Assembly: GCF_001854325.1 (NCBI RefSeq)
Contig: NZ_CP017755.1
Location: 620,001-684,000, forward strand
DNA: 64,000 nucleotides
From: Cupriavidus malaysiensis
GTDB taxonomy: Bacteria; Pseudomonadota; Gammaproteobacteria; Burkholderiales; Burkholderiaceae
Direction: 5' to 3'
Positions within the stretch are counted from its first letter, which is position 1. Each line of letters begins with the position of its first letter. Both the position numbers and the translations under genes were made by a program. The notes beneath the pieces were generated by a model. The model had not been told where the DNA came from. It worked only from the letters and a program-made list of their open reading frames with translations, and did no database searches. This document shows positions 7,608-16,039 of the stretch, in pieces.

Positions 7608-8639
7608 ATGCGCTTCTGGGAGTTCACGAGAAGTCCGGCGAGCGTCCACCTGCTGGTGGATTTCGGCGTGGCGCGCGGGCTGGCGCCGGCGCAACTGCTG
7701 GCCGGCACGCGCCTGTCGCCCGAACGGCTGGCCGACCCTAACCAGGGCGTGAGCGCCGCGCAGGAACTGCGCGTCGCCGGCAACCTGCTGCGCTGGCTGG
7801 AGCATCCGCCCGGACTGGGGCTGGAGGTGGGGCTGCAGTATCACTTCTCCGCCTACGGCGTGTGGGGCTACGGCCTGATCAGCAGTGCCACGGGAGCCGA
7901 CGCCATGGCGCTGGCGCTGCGTTTCCTGCCGCTCACCTTCGCCTTCTGCGGGATTGCCTACCACGAGGAAGGCGAGCTCGGGGTGCTCGGCTTCGGCGAG
8001 CCGGCGCTCGCCGATGGCCTGCGCCAGTTCCTGCTGGAGCGCGACATGGCCGCCGCCGCGGTGCTGCTGCGCGAAATCGGCGGCGGCGACTTCCGCGTGC
8101 GGGCCTTCACGCTCACGGCCAGGGCGCCGGCGCGCGGGAACTCCCGGCGCGACCTGCCGACGGTGTTCGGTGCCACGCCCACCTACGGCGCCGCGCGCGA
8201 CAGCCTGCTGTTCGACCGCGCCTGGCTGGCCAGGCCCCTGCCGCAGGCCAATCCGGTCACGGTGGCGATGTGCGAGCAGATGTGCGGCCGGCTGCTGGAA
8301 GAACGGCGCGCGCGCCTCGGCACCGCCGCGCTGGTGCGCCACTACCTGGACAGCGCCCCGGGCGGCCAGCCGCCGACGCTCGACGGCATGGCGCAGCGCA
8401 TGCACACCAGCCCGCGCACCTTGAAGCGCCGCCTGCAGGAAGACGGCAGCTCCTTCCGCGCGCTGCTGGCCGAACACCGCTCCGCGCTGGCGCGGCAATG
8501 GCTGCAGGAGGGGAACCTGAGCCTGACCGAGATCGCGGCGCGGCTCGGCTTCAGCGACCTGTCGACCTTCTCGCAGGCCTTCAAGCGCTGGCACGGCGTG
8601 GCCCCCAGCGCTTACCGCGGCATGCGCGAGGGCGCCTGA
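7608..8639 (+). CDS. AraC-family transcriptional regulator
   Basis: This 343-residue regulator has an N-terminal arabinose-binding-like domain of the PF12625 type (about 20-205, SPASVHLLVDFGVARGLAPAQ...) and a C-terminal double HTH (about 240-340) with PRTLKRRLQEDGSSFRALL and EIAARLGFSDLSTFSQAFKR. Regulators of this subgroup (OruR/ArgR-like) commonly activate adjacent catabolic genes. It is divergent from the BVMO-hydrolase fusion with a 124-bp shared promoter region, so that fusion is its probable target. ATG 7608 is chosen as it begins the conserved domain; further upstream codons overlap the divergent gene. Confidence 0.88.
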   Translation: MRFWEFTRSPASVHLLVDFGVARGLAPAQLLAGTRLSPERLADPNQGVSAAQELRVAGNLLRWLEHPPGLGLEVGLQYHFSAYGVWGYGLISSATGADAMALALRFLPLTFAFCGIAYHEEGELGVLGFGEPALADGLRQFLLERDMAAAAVLLREIGGGDFRVRAFTLTARAPARGNSRRDLPTVFGATPTYGAARDSLLFDRAWLARPLPQANPVTVAMCEQMCGRLLEERRARLGTAALVRHYLDSAPGGQPPTLDGMAQRMHTSPRTLKRRLQEDGSSFRALLAEHRSALARQWLQEGNLSLTEIAARLGFSDLSTFSQAFKRWHGVAPSAYRGMREGA

Positions 8640-8784
8640 GCGCCGGCCATCGTCGCTCAGCGCTTCCGGCGGCGCGCCCGGCGCGGCTCCCTGCAGGCTT
8701 CGGCGATTCCGGCTACGCTGTCGGCTTGAATATCCTGCGCTCCACCCGGAGCGCAGCTCACCGCACCCAGAAGCCAGGATCACC

Positions 8785-9426
8785 ATGCCCGCTCCCCTCA
8801 AGATCGACTTCGTCTCCGATATCGCCTGCCCCTGGTGCGCGATCGGCCTGGCCTCGCTTCAGCAGGCGCTGGCGCGCCTGGATGGCGAGGTCGATGCCCG
8901 CATCGCCATGCATCCCTTCGAACTGAACCCGCAGATGGGTCCGCAGGGCGAGGCCATCGTCGACTACCTCGGCAAGAAATACGGCCGCACCCCGGCCCAG
9001 ATCGCCGAAACCCAGGCCATGATCCGCGAGCGCGGCGCCAGCGTCGGCTTCGCCTTCGGCCCGCGCGAGTTCGTCTACAACACCTTCGACGCCCACCGGC
9101 TGCTGCACTGGGCCGGCCTGCAAGGCAAGCAGCTCGCGCTCAAGCAGGCGCTGCTGCAGGCCTACCACGGCGACGGCAAGGATCCCAGCAGCCACGACGT
9201 GCTGGTCGAGGCGGCCGCCTCGGTCGGGCTGGACGCCGAACAGGCGCGCGGCGTGCTGGCGCGCGGCGACTACGCCGACGAAGTGCGCGCGGAAGAGCGG
9301 GAATACCAGGCGATGGGCATCCAGTCGGTGCCGTCGATCATCTTCAACGACCGCTACCTGGTGAGCGGCGGCCAGCCGCCGGAAGCCTTCGAGCAGGCGA
9401 TCCGGCAGATCCTGGCAGAGGGCTGA
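8785..9426 (+). CDS. DsbA-family (FrnE-like) thiol oxidoreductase
   Basis: This 213-residue protein is a cytosolic DsbA/2-hydroxychromene-2-carboxylate isomerase-like thioredoxin-fold protein. It starts with KIDFVSDIACPWCAIG, placing the CPWC active site at residues 15-18, and ends with the cis-proline loop GIQSVPSIIFNDRYLVSGGQ. There is no signal peptide, as in FrnE proteins, which are linked to oxidative stress or polyketide modification. It stands alone between AraC and the RHS locus. Confidence 0.88.
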   Translation: MPAPLKIDFVSDIACPWCAIGLASLQQALARLDGEVDARIAMHPFELNPQMGPQGEAIVDYLGKKYGRTPAQIAETQAMIRERGASVGFAFGPREFVYNTFDAHRLLHWAGLQGKQLALKQALLQAYHGDGKDPSSHDVLVEAAASVGLDAEQARGVLARGDYADEVRAEEREYQAMGIQSVPSIIFNDRYLVSGGQPPEAFEQAIRQILAEG

Positions 9427-9710
9427 GCGGCGTCCCCGGGGCCGGCCCGCTCGAGGTGGGCCCTTCTCCGCCACGGCACGCCACGCCACGGCACGGATGC
9501 GGCTCGCATTCGTCGCCAACTTGCAGACTCGTCCTATGTACGCGCGATCCGCGAGGCCATAGCATTTTGCTCATCCCGCGCCGCCCCGCAGGGCGGTGCG
9601 GGCAGGCCCTGCGGCCCGGCCATCGCTTCCGTTCCTCCCTCGCTTCTCTCCCGCTTTCCCGCGACGGCCCCGCAGCCATGCGTTGCAATGTCCACCGAGA
9701 CGATCGACCC

Positions 9711-9950
9711 ATGACTCGCTTCCTGCAGACCCGCCCCGCGTCGCCGCGGCGGCCCGCACCGCGCTGGCTCGCCGCCCTGGCCCTGGCCGGCGCCCTCTGC
9801 GGCACCGGCGCGGCCAGCGCCGCCGACCTGGTGCTCGCCTATGACGAACTGGGCCGCCTGGTCCGCGTCACCGACAAGGCCAGCGGCGCCACCGTCACCT
9901 ACGAATACGACGCGGCCGGCAACCTGGTCGCGATCCGCCGCACGTCCTAG
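9711..9950 (+). CDS. Tiny secreted protein with a single YD/RHS repeat unit
   Basis: The 79-residue product has a Sec signal peptide (hydrophobic LAALALAGALCGTGAASA, about 21-38) followed almost only by two YD motifs: YDELGRLVRVTDKASGATV and YEYDAAGNLVAIRRTS. It sits 165 bp upstream of the large RHS gene on the same strand and could be transcribed with it. It might be a relic of a longer RHS gene, but the intact signal peptide and stop codon suggest that it is a real small gene. Its role is unknown; a scaffold or nucleating unit for the large RHS shell is only a guess. Confidence 0.7.
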   Translation: MTRFLQTRPASPRRPAPRWLAALALAGALCGTGAASAADLVLAYDELGRLVRVTDKASGATVTYEYDAAGNLVAIRRTS

Positions 9951-10115
9951 CGCCGGGCACACCGGGTGAGCCGGCGCCGCCGCGCGGCGCCACGCCTTCC
10001 CCGCTCTCTCCGCTTCGCCGCCCGCTGCCGGGCCGGCCCTCCCGGGGCCGCGCCCGCGGCCCCCGTTCGCCCGGGCGCCGGCACGACCCGGCCGCCTCAC
10101 CAAGGAGCATCGACC

Positions 10116-13100
10116 ATGCTGTCCTGGTCTCGCCTGCACTGGAAGCCCCCGATCCTGCCGCGCCACTGGCTCGGCAGGCTGCTGCTGGCCTGCGTGATCG
10201 CCGGCCTCGCCCCCGCCGCGTGGGCCGAAGACTGCTACGACAAGTTCGCCGCGGCCGGCGCCTTTCCTGGCTCGAAGAACTGCCTGCTCTACGCCTCCAC
10301 CGTCACCAGCGGGCTGGGCGGCCTGTGCAGCGCCACGCTCGCCACCGAGTACTGCGCCGGCGCGCCGCCCGGCGGCGGCAAGCCCTATAGGCCGGACGAC
10401 ACGCCACTGTCGCTGGATGCGCCCGACAACGTCGAATACATCGTCGGCGACGTCAGCATGGACGACGTCAGCGGCGGCTGCGGCGATGCCGATGCGGGCC
10501 AGTGCGCGGAAGCCAGCGGTGGCGACCCGGTCAACCTGTTCACCGGACAGTTCGACTACGCGGTGGTCGACCACACCGTGGCCGACCTGGTCCCGCTGCA
10601 GATGGGGCGCGTCTACCGCAGCTCGCTGCGCAATGCCGACGGCCAGGCCGTGCTGGGGGCCTTCGGCCTCGGCATGCAGCCCCACTACGACCTCTACCTG
10701 CGCGAGACGGAGGGCGGCGCGCGCCTGCAACTGGTGCTGCCCAGCGGCGTGGCGATCCCCTTCGCCCGCGTGGCGGACGGCCGCTGGCGCAACGGCAGGA
10801 GCCGCGGCAACCTGTACGGCACCGAGATCGCGCAGAACGGCGCCCGCGAGCGGGTGCTGACCCTGCACGACCGCCACCGCTGGACCTTCTCGCTGATCGG
10901 CCAGCGCTGGTACCTGAGCGAAGTGGCCGACCGCAACGGCAACCGCCTCACGCTGACCCGCGAGCAGACCGGCCTGCTGATCGCGGTGCAGGGCCCGAGC
11001 GGGCGCAGGCTGCAGATCGGCTACTCGGGCAGTGACGACGTGCGCGCGCGGCGCCTGATCTCCCGCATCACCGACCCGCTCGGCCGCACCACCACCTATG
11101 CCTACGACGCGCGCCTGCGCCTGGTCAAGGCGACCGCCCGCGACGGCGGCACCACCACCTACGAGTGGGACGGCCAGGACCGCCTGGTCGGCATTACCGA
11201 CGCGCTTGGCATCAAGGCCCTGGTCAACGAGTACGATGGCGCGCAGCGCGTGGTGCGGCAGACCCTGGCCGACGGCAGCACCTTCCGCTTCGCCTACACG
11301 CCGTCCAGCGGCACCGTGACCCGCACCGAGGTGACGGACCGGCGCGGCGCCGTGCGCCAGGTCGACTTCGATGCGAACGGCAATGTGGTGGCCAACCAGC
11401 AGGCCGCCAACGGCAACATCCTCGAACGTAACGAGCACCGCTTCACCTACGACGCCGCCAGCGGCAAGCTGGTGCGCAGCGAGGACTACCGCGGCCGCGT
11501 CACGCTGTATGCCTACGACGCCAACGGCAACCTGGCCAGGCGCACCCAGGTGGCCGCCTTCAGCTACGGCGACCGCGTCACCGAAGCCACCTACGACCCG
11601 GTGTGGAACGTCCCCACCCGGCTCAAGCTGCCCAACGGCGGCGAATGGACCTACCAGTACGACGGCCGCGGCAACCTCGTGCGCGTGCGCGCGCCCGATG
11701 GCGGCGAATGGACCCAGGCCTACGACAGCCAGGGGCGGCGCACGCGTGCCGCCAATCCGCTCGGCCACGCCACCACCTACGGCTATAGCGGCGCCGACCT
11801 CGCCAGCGTGACCGATCCGCTCGGCCGCACCGTGCGCTACGCGACGGACGCCGCAGGCCGCCGCACGCGGGTAACCGACCCGCTGGGCCACGCCACCCAG
11901 GTGCGCTACGACGCCATGGACCGCGTGCTGGAAATCGTCAACGCCCGCAACGGCAAGATCGCCTTCGCCTACGATGCCGCCGGCCGCCTGACCGCGCGCA
12001 CCGACGAACGCGGCAACACCACGCGCTTCACCCATACGCCGATCGGCCGCGTCGCCACCAGGACCGAAGCCGACGGCGCTCGCACTACCTACGGCTACGA
12101 CCTGGCCGGGGCGCTGAGCGAGACGGTGGACCCGCGCGGCAAGCGCATGACCATCAAGCGCGACAAGCGGGGCCAGCCCGAGACGATCGAATACGGCGCG
12201 GCCACGGCGGACAACTGGCCATGGAAAAGCCAGCTGGACATCATCGACCTGGGGAATGGGTTCAACCTGGGTGACACCAATGTCGGCCTCAAACTGCTGC
12301 GCTACGACAACGCCGGCCGCCTGGTGTATGAGTGGATGTCCGGCATCACGCGGGTGTACCGTACCTACGAGGCCAGCACGCCCGGTCAGTTGACGACGAT
12401 GCGCATGAAGGGCTCGAGCGTCATCCCGGACTCCCCCACGCTGCGCTATGCCTACGATCCGGTCGGCCGGGTGACCCGTATCAGCCAGGACGGCCGTGCC
12501 ACCGCCCTGCAGTTCGAATGGGACCGCGCCGGCCGCCTCGTGCGCAGCACCGCCACCGGCCAGGGCGGCCGTGCCCGGCTCGTTACCGACTACAGCTATG
12601 ACGCCGCCGGCCAGCTCACCGGGCTCGACTACCGCAGCGCGGGCGGCAAGCTGGGCGAGATCCGCTACAGCTACGACGCCGCCGGGCGCCGCACCGGCAT
12701 CGGCGGCAGCCTCAACCCGATCGAGTTGCCCGGCGCCAGCGTGACCGACGCCCAGTACGACGCGCGCAACCGCCTGACACGCTGGGCCGGCCGCACCCTG
12801 CGCTACGACGCCAATGGCAACCTGATCGACGACGGCGTGCGTACCTACACCTGGAACGAGCGCGACCAGCTGCGCCGGGTCACCACTGCCGCCACGGGAC
12901 TGGTGCAATTCGGCTACGACCCTGCGGGCCGGCGAACGATCCGCAACCAGGGCGACGAGTGGCTCGACTACATCCACGACGGCGCGAACCTGGCGCAAGA
13001 GTTTGACCGCCACAGCAAAATCACCACGCTCCACGGCCCGGCGGTGGACATGCCGCAGATCCGCCAGGATTCAGACGGCACCGAGCGCTTCCTGCTGCAG

Positions 13101-13757
13101 GACGGCAACGGCAACGTGATCGGCCTGAGCGACGGGCTGGGCACGACACTGGAGACGCAATACCGCTACGAGCCCTACGGCAAGACGCGGGTGCTGGGAC
13201 AGGCCAGCCGCAATACCCAGCAGTACACGGGGCGGGAGAACGATGCCACCGGGCTGTACTACTACCGGGCACGTTACTACGATCCGGAGACGGGGCGCTT
13301 CGTCAGTCCGGATCCGATCGGGTGGGCGGCAGGGCAGACGAATGGGTATGCGTATGTGGGTGGGGATCCGCTGAATCTGGTGGATCCCGGAGGGGATGTA
13401 CCGATCTATCGGGGTGACAACGTCACGATGCATGCCTACCCCGGTCCGCAGGCGGGGGGGACCGAGCATGCACGTTGGGGCCCTGGGCAGAGCTACCACG
13501 TGCACATGGTCGACAATCAGGGGCGCGAGGCGAGAATGTCTACGGAAACTTGGAAGCCTCTCACGGAGAAGGATGCGGCAGTGTTTAACCAGAGCAAGCA
13601 AATGCAACGTGCGTGCAACAGCCTGACAGACGGCGAGAAAAAGTTCCTTGATCGGGTAAACCGTCAGATTTTCCATCGGGGGGTGCCGACGGCTAACCAA
13701 TTGTTGCGCATGGGCGGATGGCGGGGAAGAGGTAGCTCCGGCCGCTCAGACAATTGA
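10116..13757 (+). CDS. RHS/YD-repeat polymorphic toxin with variable C-terminal tip
   Basis: The 1213-residue protein begins with a signal peptide (LLLACVIAGLAPAAWA) after a good AAGGAG site. It then has a Cys-containing N-terminal region, a DUF6531-like segment (GGDPVNLFTGQFDYAVVDH), about 25 YD repeats (GRTTTYAYDARLRLVKA type) and the RHS core end YYYRARYYDPETGRFVSPD (around 1050-1068) with GYAYVGGDPLNLVDP. Residues from about 1094 to 1213 are a unique tip with no motif I recognise (YHVHMVDNQGREARMSTETW, KFLDRVNRQIFHRG). In this family the repeats form a shell that encloses the toxic tip; delivery here appears Sec-dependent because no PAAR or VgrG is seen. GC content falls in the tip, a usual sign of tip exchange. 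Confidence 0.9.
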   Translation: MLSWSRLHWKPPILPRHWLGRLLLACVIAGLAPAAWAEDCYDKFAAAGAFPGSKNCLLYASTVTSGLGGLCSATLATEYCAGAPPGGGKPYRPDDTPLSLDAPDNVEYIVGDVSMDDVSGGCGDADAGQCAEASGGDPVNLFTGQFDYAVVDHTVADLVPLQMGRVYRSSLRNADGQAVLGAFGLGMQPHYDLYLRETEGGARLQLVLPSGVAIPFARVADGRWRNGRSRGNLYGTEIAQNGARERVLTLHDRHRWTFSLIGQRWYLSEVADRNGNRLTLTREQTGLLIAVQGPSGRRLQIGYSGSDDVRARRLISRITDPLGRTTTYAYDARLRLVKATARDGGTTTYEWDGQDRLVGITDALGIKALVNEYDGAQRVVRQTLADGSTFRFAYTPSSGTVTRTEVTDRRGAVRQVDFDANGNVVANQQAANGNILERNEHRFTYDAASGKLVRSEDYRGRVTLYAYDANGNLARRTQVAAFSYGDRVTEATYDPVWNVPTRLKLPNGGEWTYQYDGRGNLVRVRAPDGGEWTQAYDSQGRRTRAANPLGHATTYGYSGADLASVTDPLGRTVRYATDAAGRRTRVTDPLGHATQVRYDAMDRVLEIVNARNGKIAFAYDAAGRLTARTDERGNTTRFTHTPIGRVATRTEADGARTTYGYDLAGALSETVDPRGKRMTIKRDKRGQPETIEYGAATADNWPWKSQLDIIDLGNGFNLGDTNVGLKLLRYDNAGRLVYEWMSGITRVYRTYEASTPGQLTTMRMKGSSVIPDSPTLRYAYDPVGRVTRISQDGRATALQFEWDRAGRLVRSTATGQGGRARLVTDYSYDAAGQLTGLDYRSAGGKLGEIRYSYDAAGRRTGIGGSLNPIELPGASVTDAQYDARNRLTRWAGRTLRYDANGNLIDDGVRTYTWNERDQLRRVTTAATGLVQFGYDPAGRRTIRNQGDEWLDYIHDGANLAQEFDRHSKITTLHGPAVDMPQIRQDSDGTERFLLQDGNGNVIGLSDGLGTTLETQYRYEPYGKTRVLGQASRNTQQYTGRENDATGLYYYRARYYDPETGRFVSPDPIGWAAGQTNGYAYVGGDPLNLVDPGGDVPIYRGDNVTMHAYPGPQAGGTEHARWGPGQSYHVHMVDNQGREARMSTETWKPLTEKDAAVFNQSKQMQRACNSLTDGEKKFLDRVNRQIFHRGVPTANQLLRMGGWRGRGSSGRSDN

Positions 13758-13780
13758 GGGACCCTTGCTGGAGTTGACGG

Positions 13781-14359
13781 ATGCGGAAGAGATCTCCCGA
13801 GTTCAAGAGGGCGATGGCAGCATACGACGCCGACGATGGCGCCCAAGCCTTTCAATTGATGGAGACCTGCGCCGAGGCGGGAGAGCCGATGGCCTGCGCC
13901 ATGGCCGCCCTGTGGTGTCAGAAGGGGGAGGGCACTGCCGTGGATCCGGAGCGCTGTGCGCATTGGATCGAGCGCCTCCAAGCACTGGCCGACGATGGAA
14001 ATCTGGAGGCACAGTGGGAACTGAGTTGCATGCAGCGCTGGGGTGACATAGTGTCCCTAGACATCAGGATCGCGAACCACTGGCTGGAACGTGCTGCGAA
14101 GGGCGGCTATGGCGAGGCGCAGCACCTTCTCGCTTGGTATTACCAGACAGGACAGTATGGCTACCCAGTCGATCTATCAAAGGCGAACGCTTGGTACGAG
14201 AAGGCGTTTGCACTCGGAAATCCGGAAACGCTGTATCTGTTCGCCTTGCGCGAGTTCCTTGATGGGAAGCCTACCGAGGCTGCGATCAGGCTGCTGAAGC
14301 AGGCAGCGGACAAGGGATTCAGTCAGGCCAGGTATGTGCTGGAGGACTTCGGGTATTGA
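13781..14359 (+). CDS. Sel1-repeat protein, putative immunity to the RHS tip
   Basis: This 192-residue soluble protein is built of Sel1/TPR-like helical pairs, for example ANHWLERAAKGGYGEAQHLL, KANAWYEKAFALGNPETLYL and AAIRLLKQAADKGFSQARYV. There is no signal peptide. It begins 24 bp after the RHS stop, the position normally occupied by the cognate immunity gene, and its base composition matches the low-GC tip more than the RHS core. Sel1-repeat proteins are known in such immunity positions; the specific pairing here is inferred from location. Confidence 0.72.
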   Translation: MRKRSPEFKRAMAAYDADDGAQAFQLMETCAEAGEPMACAMAALWCQKGEGTAVDPERCAHWIERLQALADDGNLEAQWELSCMQRWGDIVSLDIRIANHWLERAAKGGYGEAQHLLAWYYQTGQYGYPVDLSKANAWYEKAFALGNPETLYLFALREFLDGKPTEAAIRLLKQAADKGFSQARYVLEDFGY

Positions 14360-14495
14360 GTGGCGGAGGCTTGGGCCATCGCGCATTCAATAAGGTGGGG
14401 AACCGAGCCTCACGCATGGGCTACCGACGCACTCCGGACATGGTGCTGTCGCAGACATAGCGCGGATCCGCGAGGACTGGTACCGCACCGAGCGA

Positions 14496-15060
14496 GGACG
14501 GCAACGGCAACGTGATCGGCCTGAGCGACGGGCTGGGCACGACGCTGGAGACGCAATACCGCTACGAGCCCTACGGCAAGACGCGAGTGCTGGGACAGGC
14601 CAGCCGCAACACCCAGCAGTACACGGGGCGGGAGAACGATGCCACCGGGCTGTACTGCTACCGGGCGCGCTACTACGATCCGGAGACGGGGCGCTTCGTC
14701 AGTCCGGATCCGATCGGGTGGGCGGCTGGGCAGACGAATGGGTATGCGTATGTGGGTGGGGATCCGATTGGCTACGTGGACCCTGACGGACTCGCGCCGG
14801 GAGATAAGAACTTTGGCATCAAAGACCCAGATTTCTGGAAGTGGTGGGAAGCGGAAAAGCGGAAAGGAAGCTGGTTTAGCGAGAACGAGCCGGGTTTCAA
14901 TCCGAAGAAGCCGCTAGACATCCCGAATCAGCAATGTGCTGATGCCATGAAGCAAGACTACGATATGCAGAAGGGCCAAGCGCAGAGCAATGCTCGTCCT
15001 GGCCGGACAGGGCGAACCCTCGCGCTCGTGGTGGCGGAAGAGGCTGGGAGTAATCGTTAA
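14496..15060 (+). pseudogene. Displaced (orphan) RHS C-terminal tip
   Basis: From about 14496 the DNA repeats the end of the RHS core (13097-13383) almost perfectly for about 285 bp, and then continues with a different tip after GYAYVGGDPIGYVDPDG. The tip (about 90 residues) contains DPDFWKWWEAEKRKGSWF and ends at TAA 15060. The first usable in-frame start is GTG 14512, inside the core homology, with no evident ribosome site; left of 14496 only a short gapped match (CACCGAGCG) remains. This is the pattern of a silent tip cassette that can replace the active tip by recombination. A product is not expected unless recombination occurs. It could also be the relic of an earlier tip. Confidence 0.8.
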
Positions 15061-15506
15061 TGAACTGCTTTTGTACTCTATTCATCAACTCCAGGCATAA
15101 CGCCGACTTGCCTGTCTCGATGTTCTCCTACCGGTCGATCAGCCAGTTCGATTTCACAGACAACGAATCGCCAGAGCGCCTCGCGATGCGTTCGCGGTTG
15201 GAGATGAAGGGAATACTCCAGTCGGCCGACAGACCACGATACTGGTGGAATATCAATACAGATGGGAAGGTGTCAGGGAGCGATATTGACGAGCATATCG
15301 CCTGGCTGGTCGCGAGAGTGCGACCTGGCAGGCTTCTCAATGAGCTTAGCGCTGCTGGATACGGGTATTTTTTCTCGGTGTTCTGGCCAGGCAACGGGAC
15401 AGGCGGAGGGCCACTGATTACGCTGCGGACAGTTGAGATGCTGGCATCGCATCGAGCCGAGCTGGGCGTTGGTTTCTATTACGACGACGCATCTGGTGCA
15501 GGATGA
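15060..15506 (+). CDS. DUF4279-like putative immunity protein of the orphan tip
   Basis: The 148-residue protein overlaps the orphan-tip stop codon in a TAATG junction, so translation of the two would be coupled. Its body (FSYRSISQFDFTDNESPERL ... RYWWNINTDGKVSGSDIDEH, AWLVARVRPGRLLNELSAAG, then the FFSVFWPGNGTG strand) resembles DUF4279 proteins, which are frequent neighbours of RHS and contact-dependent toxins. An internal ATG at 15120 would fit the family N-terminus better, so the first 20 residues may not be translated. Immunity function is inferred from position. Confidence 0.65.
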   Translation: MNCFCTLFINSRHNADLPVSMFSYRSISQFDFTDNESPERLAMRSRLEMKGILQSADRPRYWWNINTDGKVSGSDIDEHIAWLVARVRPGRLLNELSAAGYGYFFSVFWPGNGTGGGPLITLRTVEMLASHRAELGVGFYYDDASGAG

Positions 15507-15844
15507 GTCTGAGTCTTGATTCGCGGATATGAATCACGAAGATTGATGGCAGCCTCAAGTCTGTATTGCAACACCTTGCCATTCGGTAAGGCGGGTGACT
15601 TCACGTGCATCATGCGCAATCGCTGAAAGAGATCGAGCGGAGCGCCGATATAGATCTGATCACGGAATCCTTAAGGGGCGCACCGACAGGGCCGTCAGCC
15701 GGAGCGCAGGTGGTCGCGTCCCGTGCACTCTGATCTTGCTAGCTAGCAAAGTCAGACGCCGGTTCGCCGTCGGCTGAGAGCATCCAGTCCCTGGCCGGCA
15801 TCTCCCCTGGCGGCAGACCAACACGGCACCCGCGTGCACCTAAG
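15507..15844. other. Intergenic region after the RHS locus, no gene seen
   Basis: This stretch is poorer in GC than its surroundings and contains no convincing coding frame. It holds small inverted repeats: GATTC...GAATC around 15519-15536 and a perfect 14-bp palindrome TTGCTAGCTAGCAA at 15736-15749. It probably marks the right edge of the exchanged RHS segment. Confidence 0.5.
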
Positions 15845-15881
15845 TTGCATCTTATGATAATGTGATTATCATTGTATGCAA
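15845..15881. promoter_or_regulatory. 37-bp near-perfect palindrome, Fur-box-like operator
   Basis: TTGCATCTTATGATAAT, a GTG centre, then ATTATCATTGTATGCAA: 14 of 17 arm positions pair, with only the CTT/TGT block unmatched. The core TGATAATGTGATTATCA resembles a Fur or Zur-type metal-regulator box (Fur consensus GATAATGATAATCATTATC), and the outer TTGCAT/ATGCAA arms extend it well beyond one box. It is AT-rich in GC-rich surroundings and lies 159 bp upstream of the spermidine-synthase-like gene, its likely target. The regulator identity is inferred. Confidence 0.55.
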
Positions 15882-16039
15882 TTCATCGCAAAGCCTGCCT
15901 GCCGCGTTGTCATGGGTGACGTCGCGGCCACGTCCGCGCAGGCGCGATGCCGGGACGGCGGCCGGATGGGGCCGGATCCCGGGCGGCGCCGGCGCGGCCG
16001 GTGCCGGCGCTCCGTGTCCATCCATGACGAGGCTGGTAG

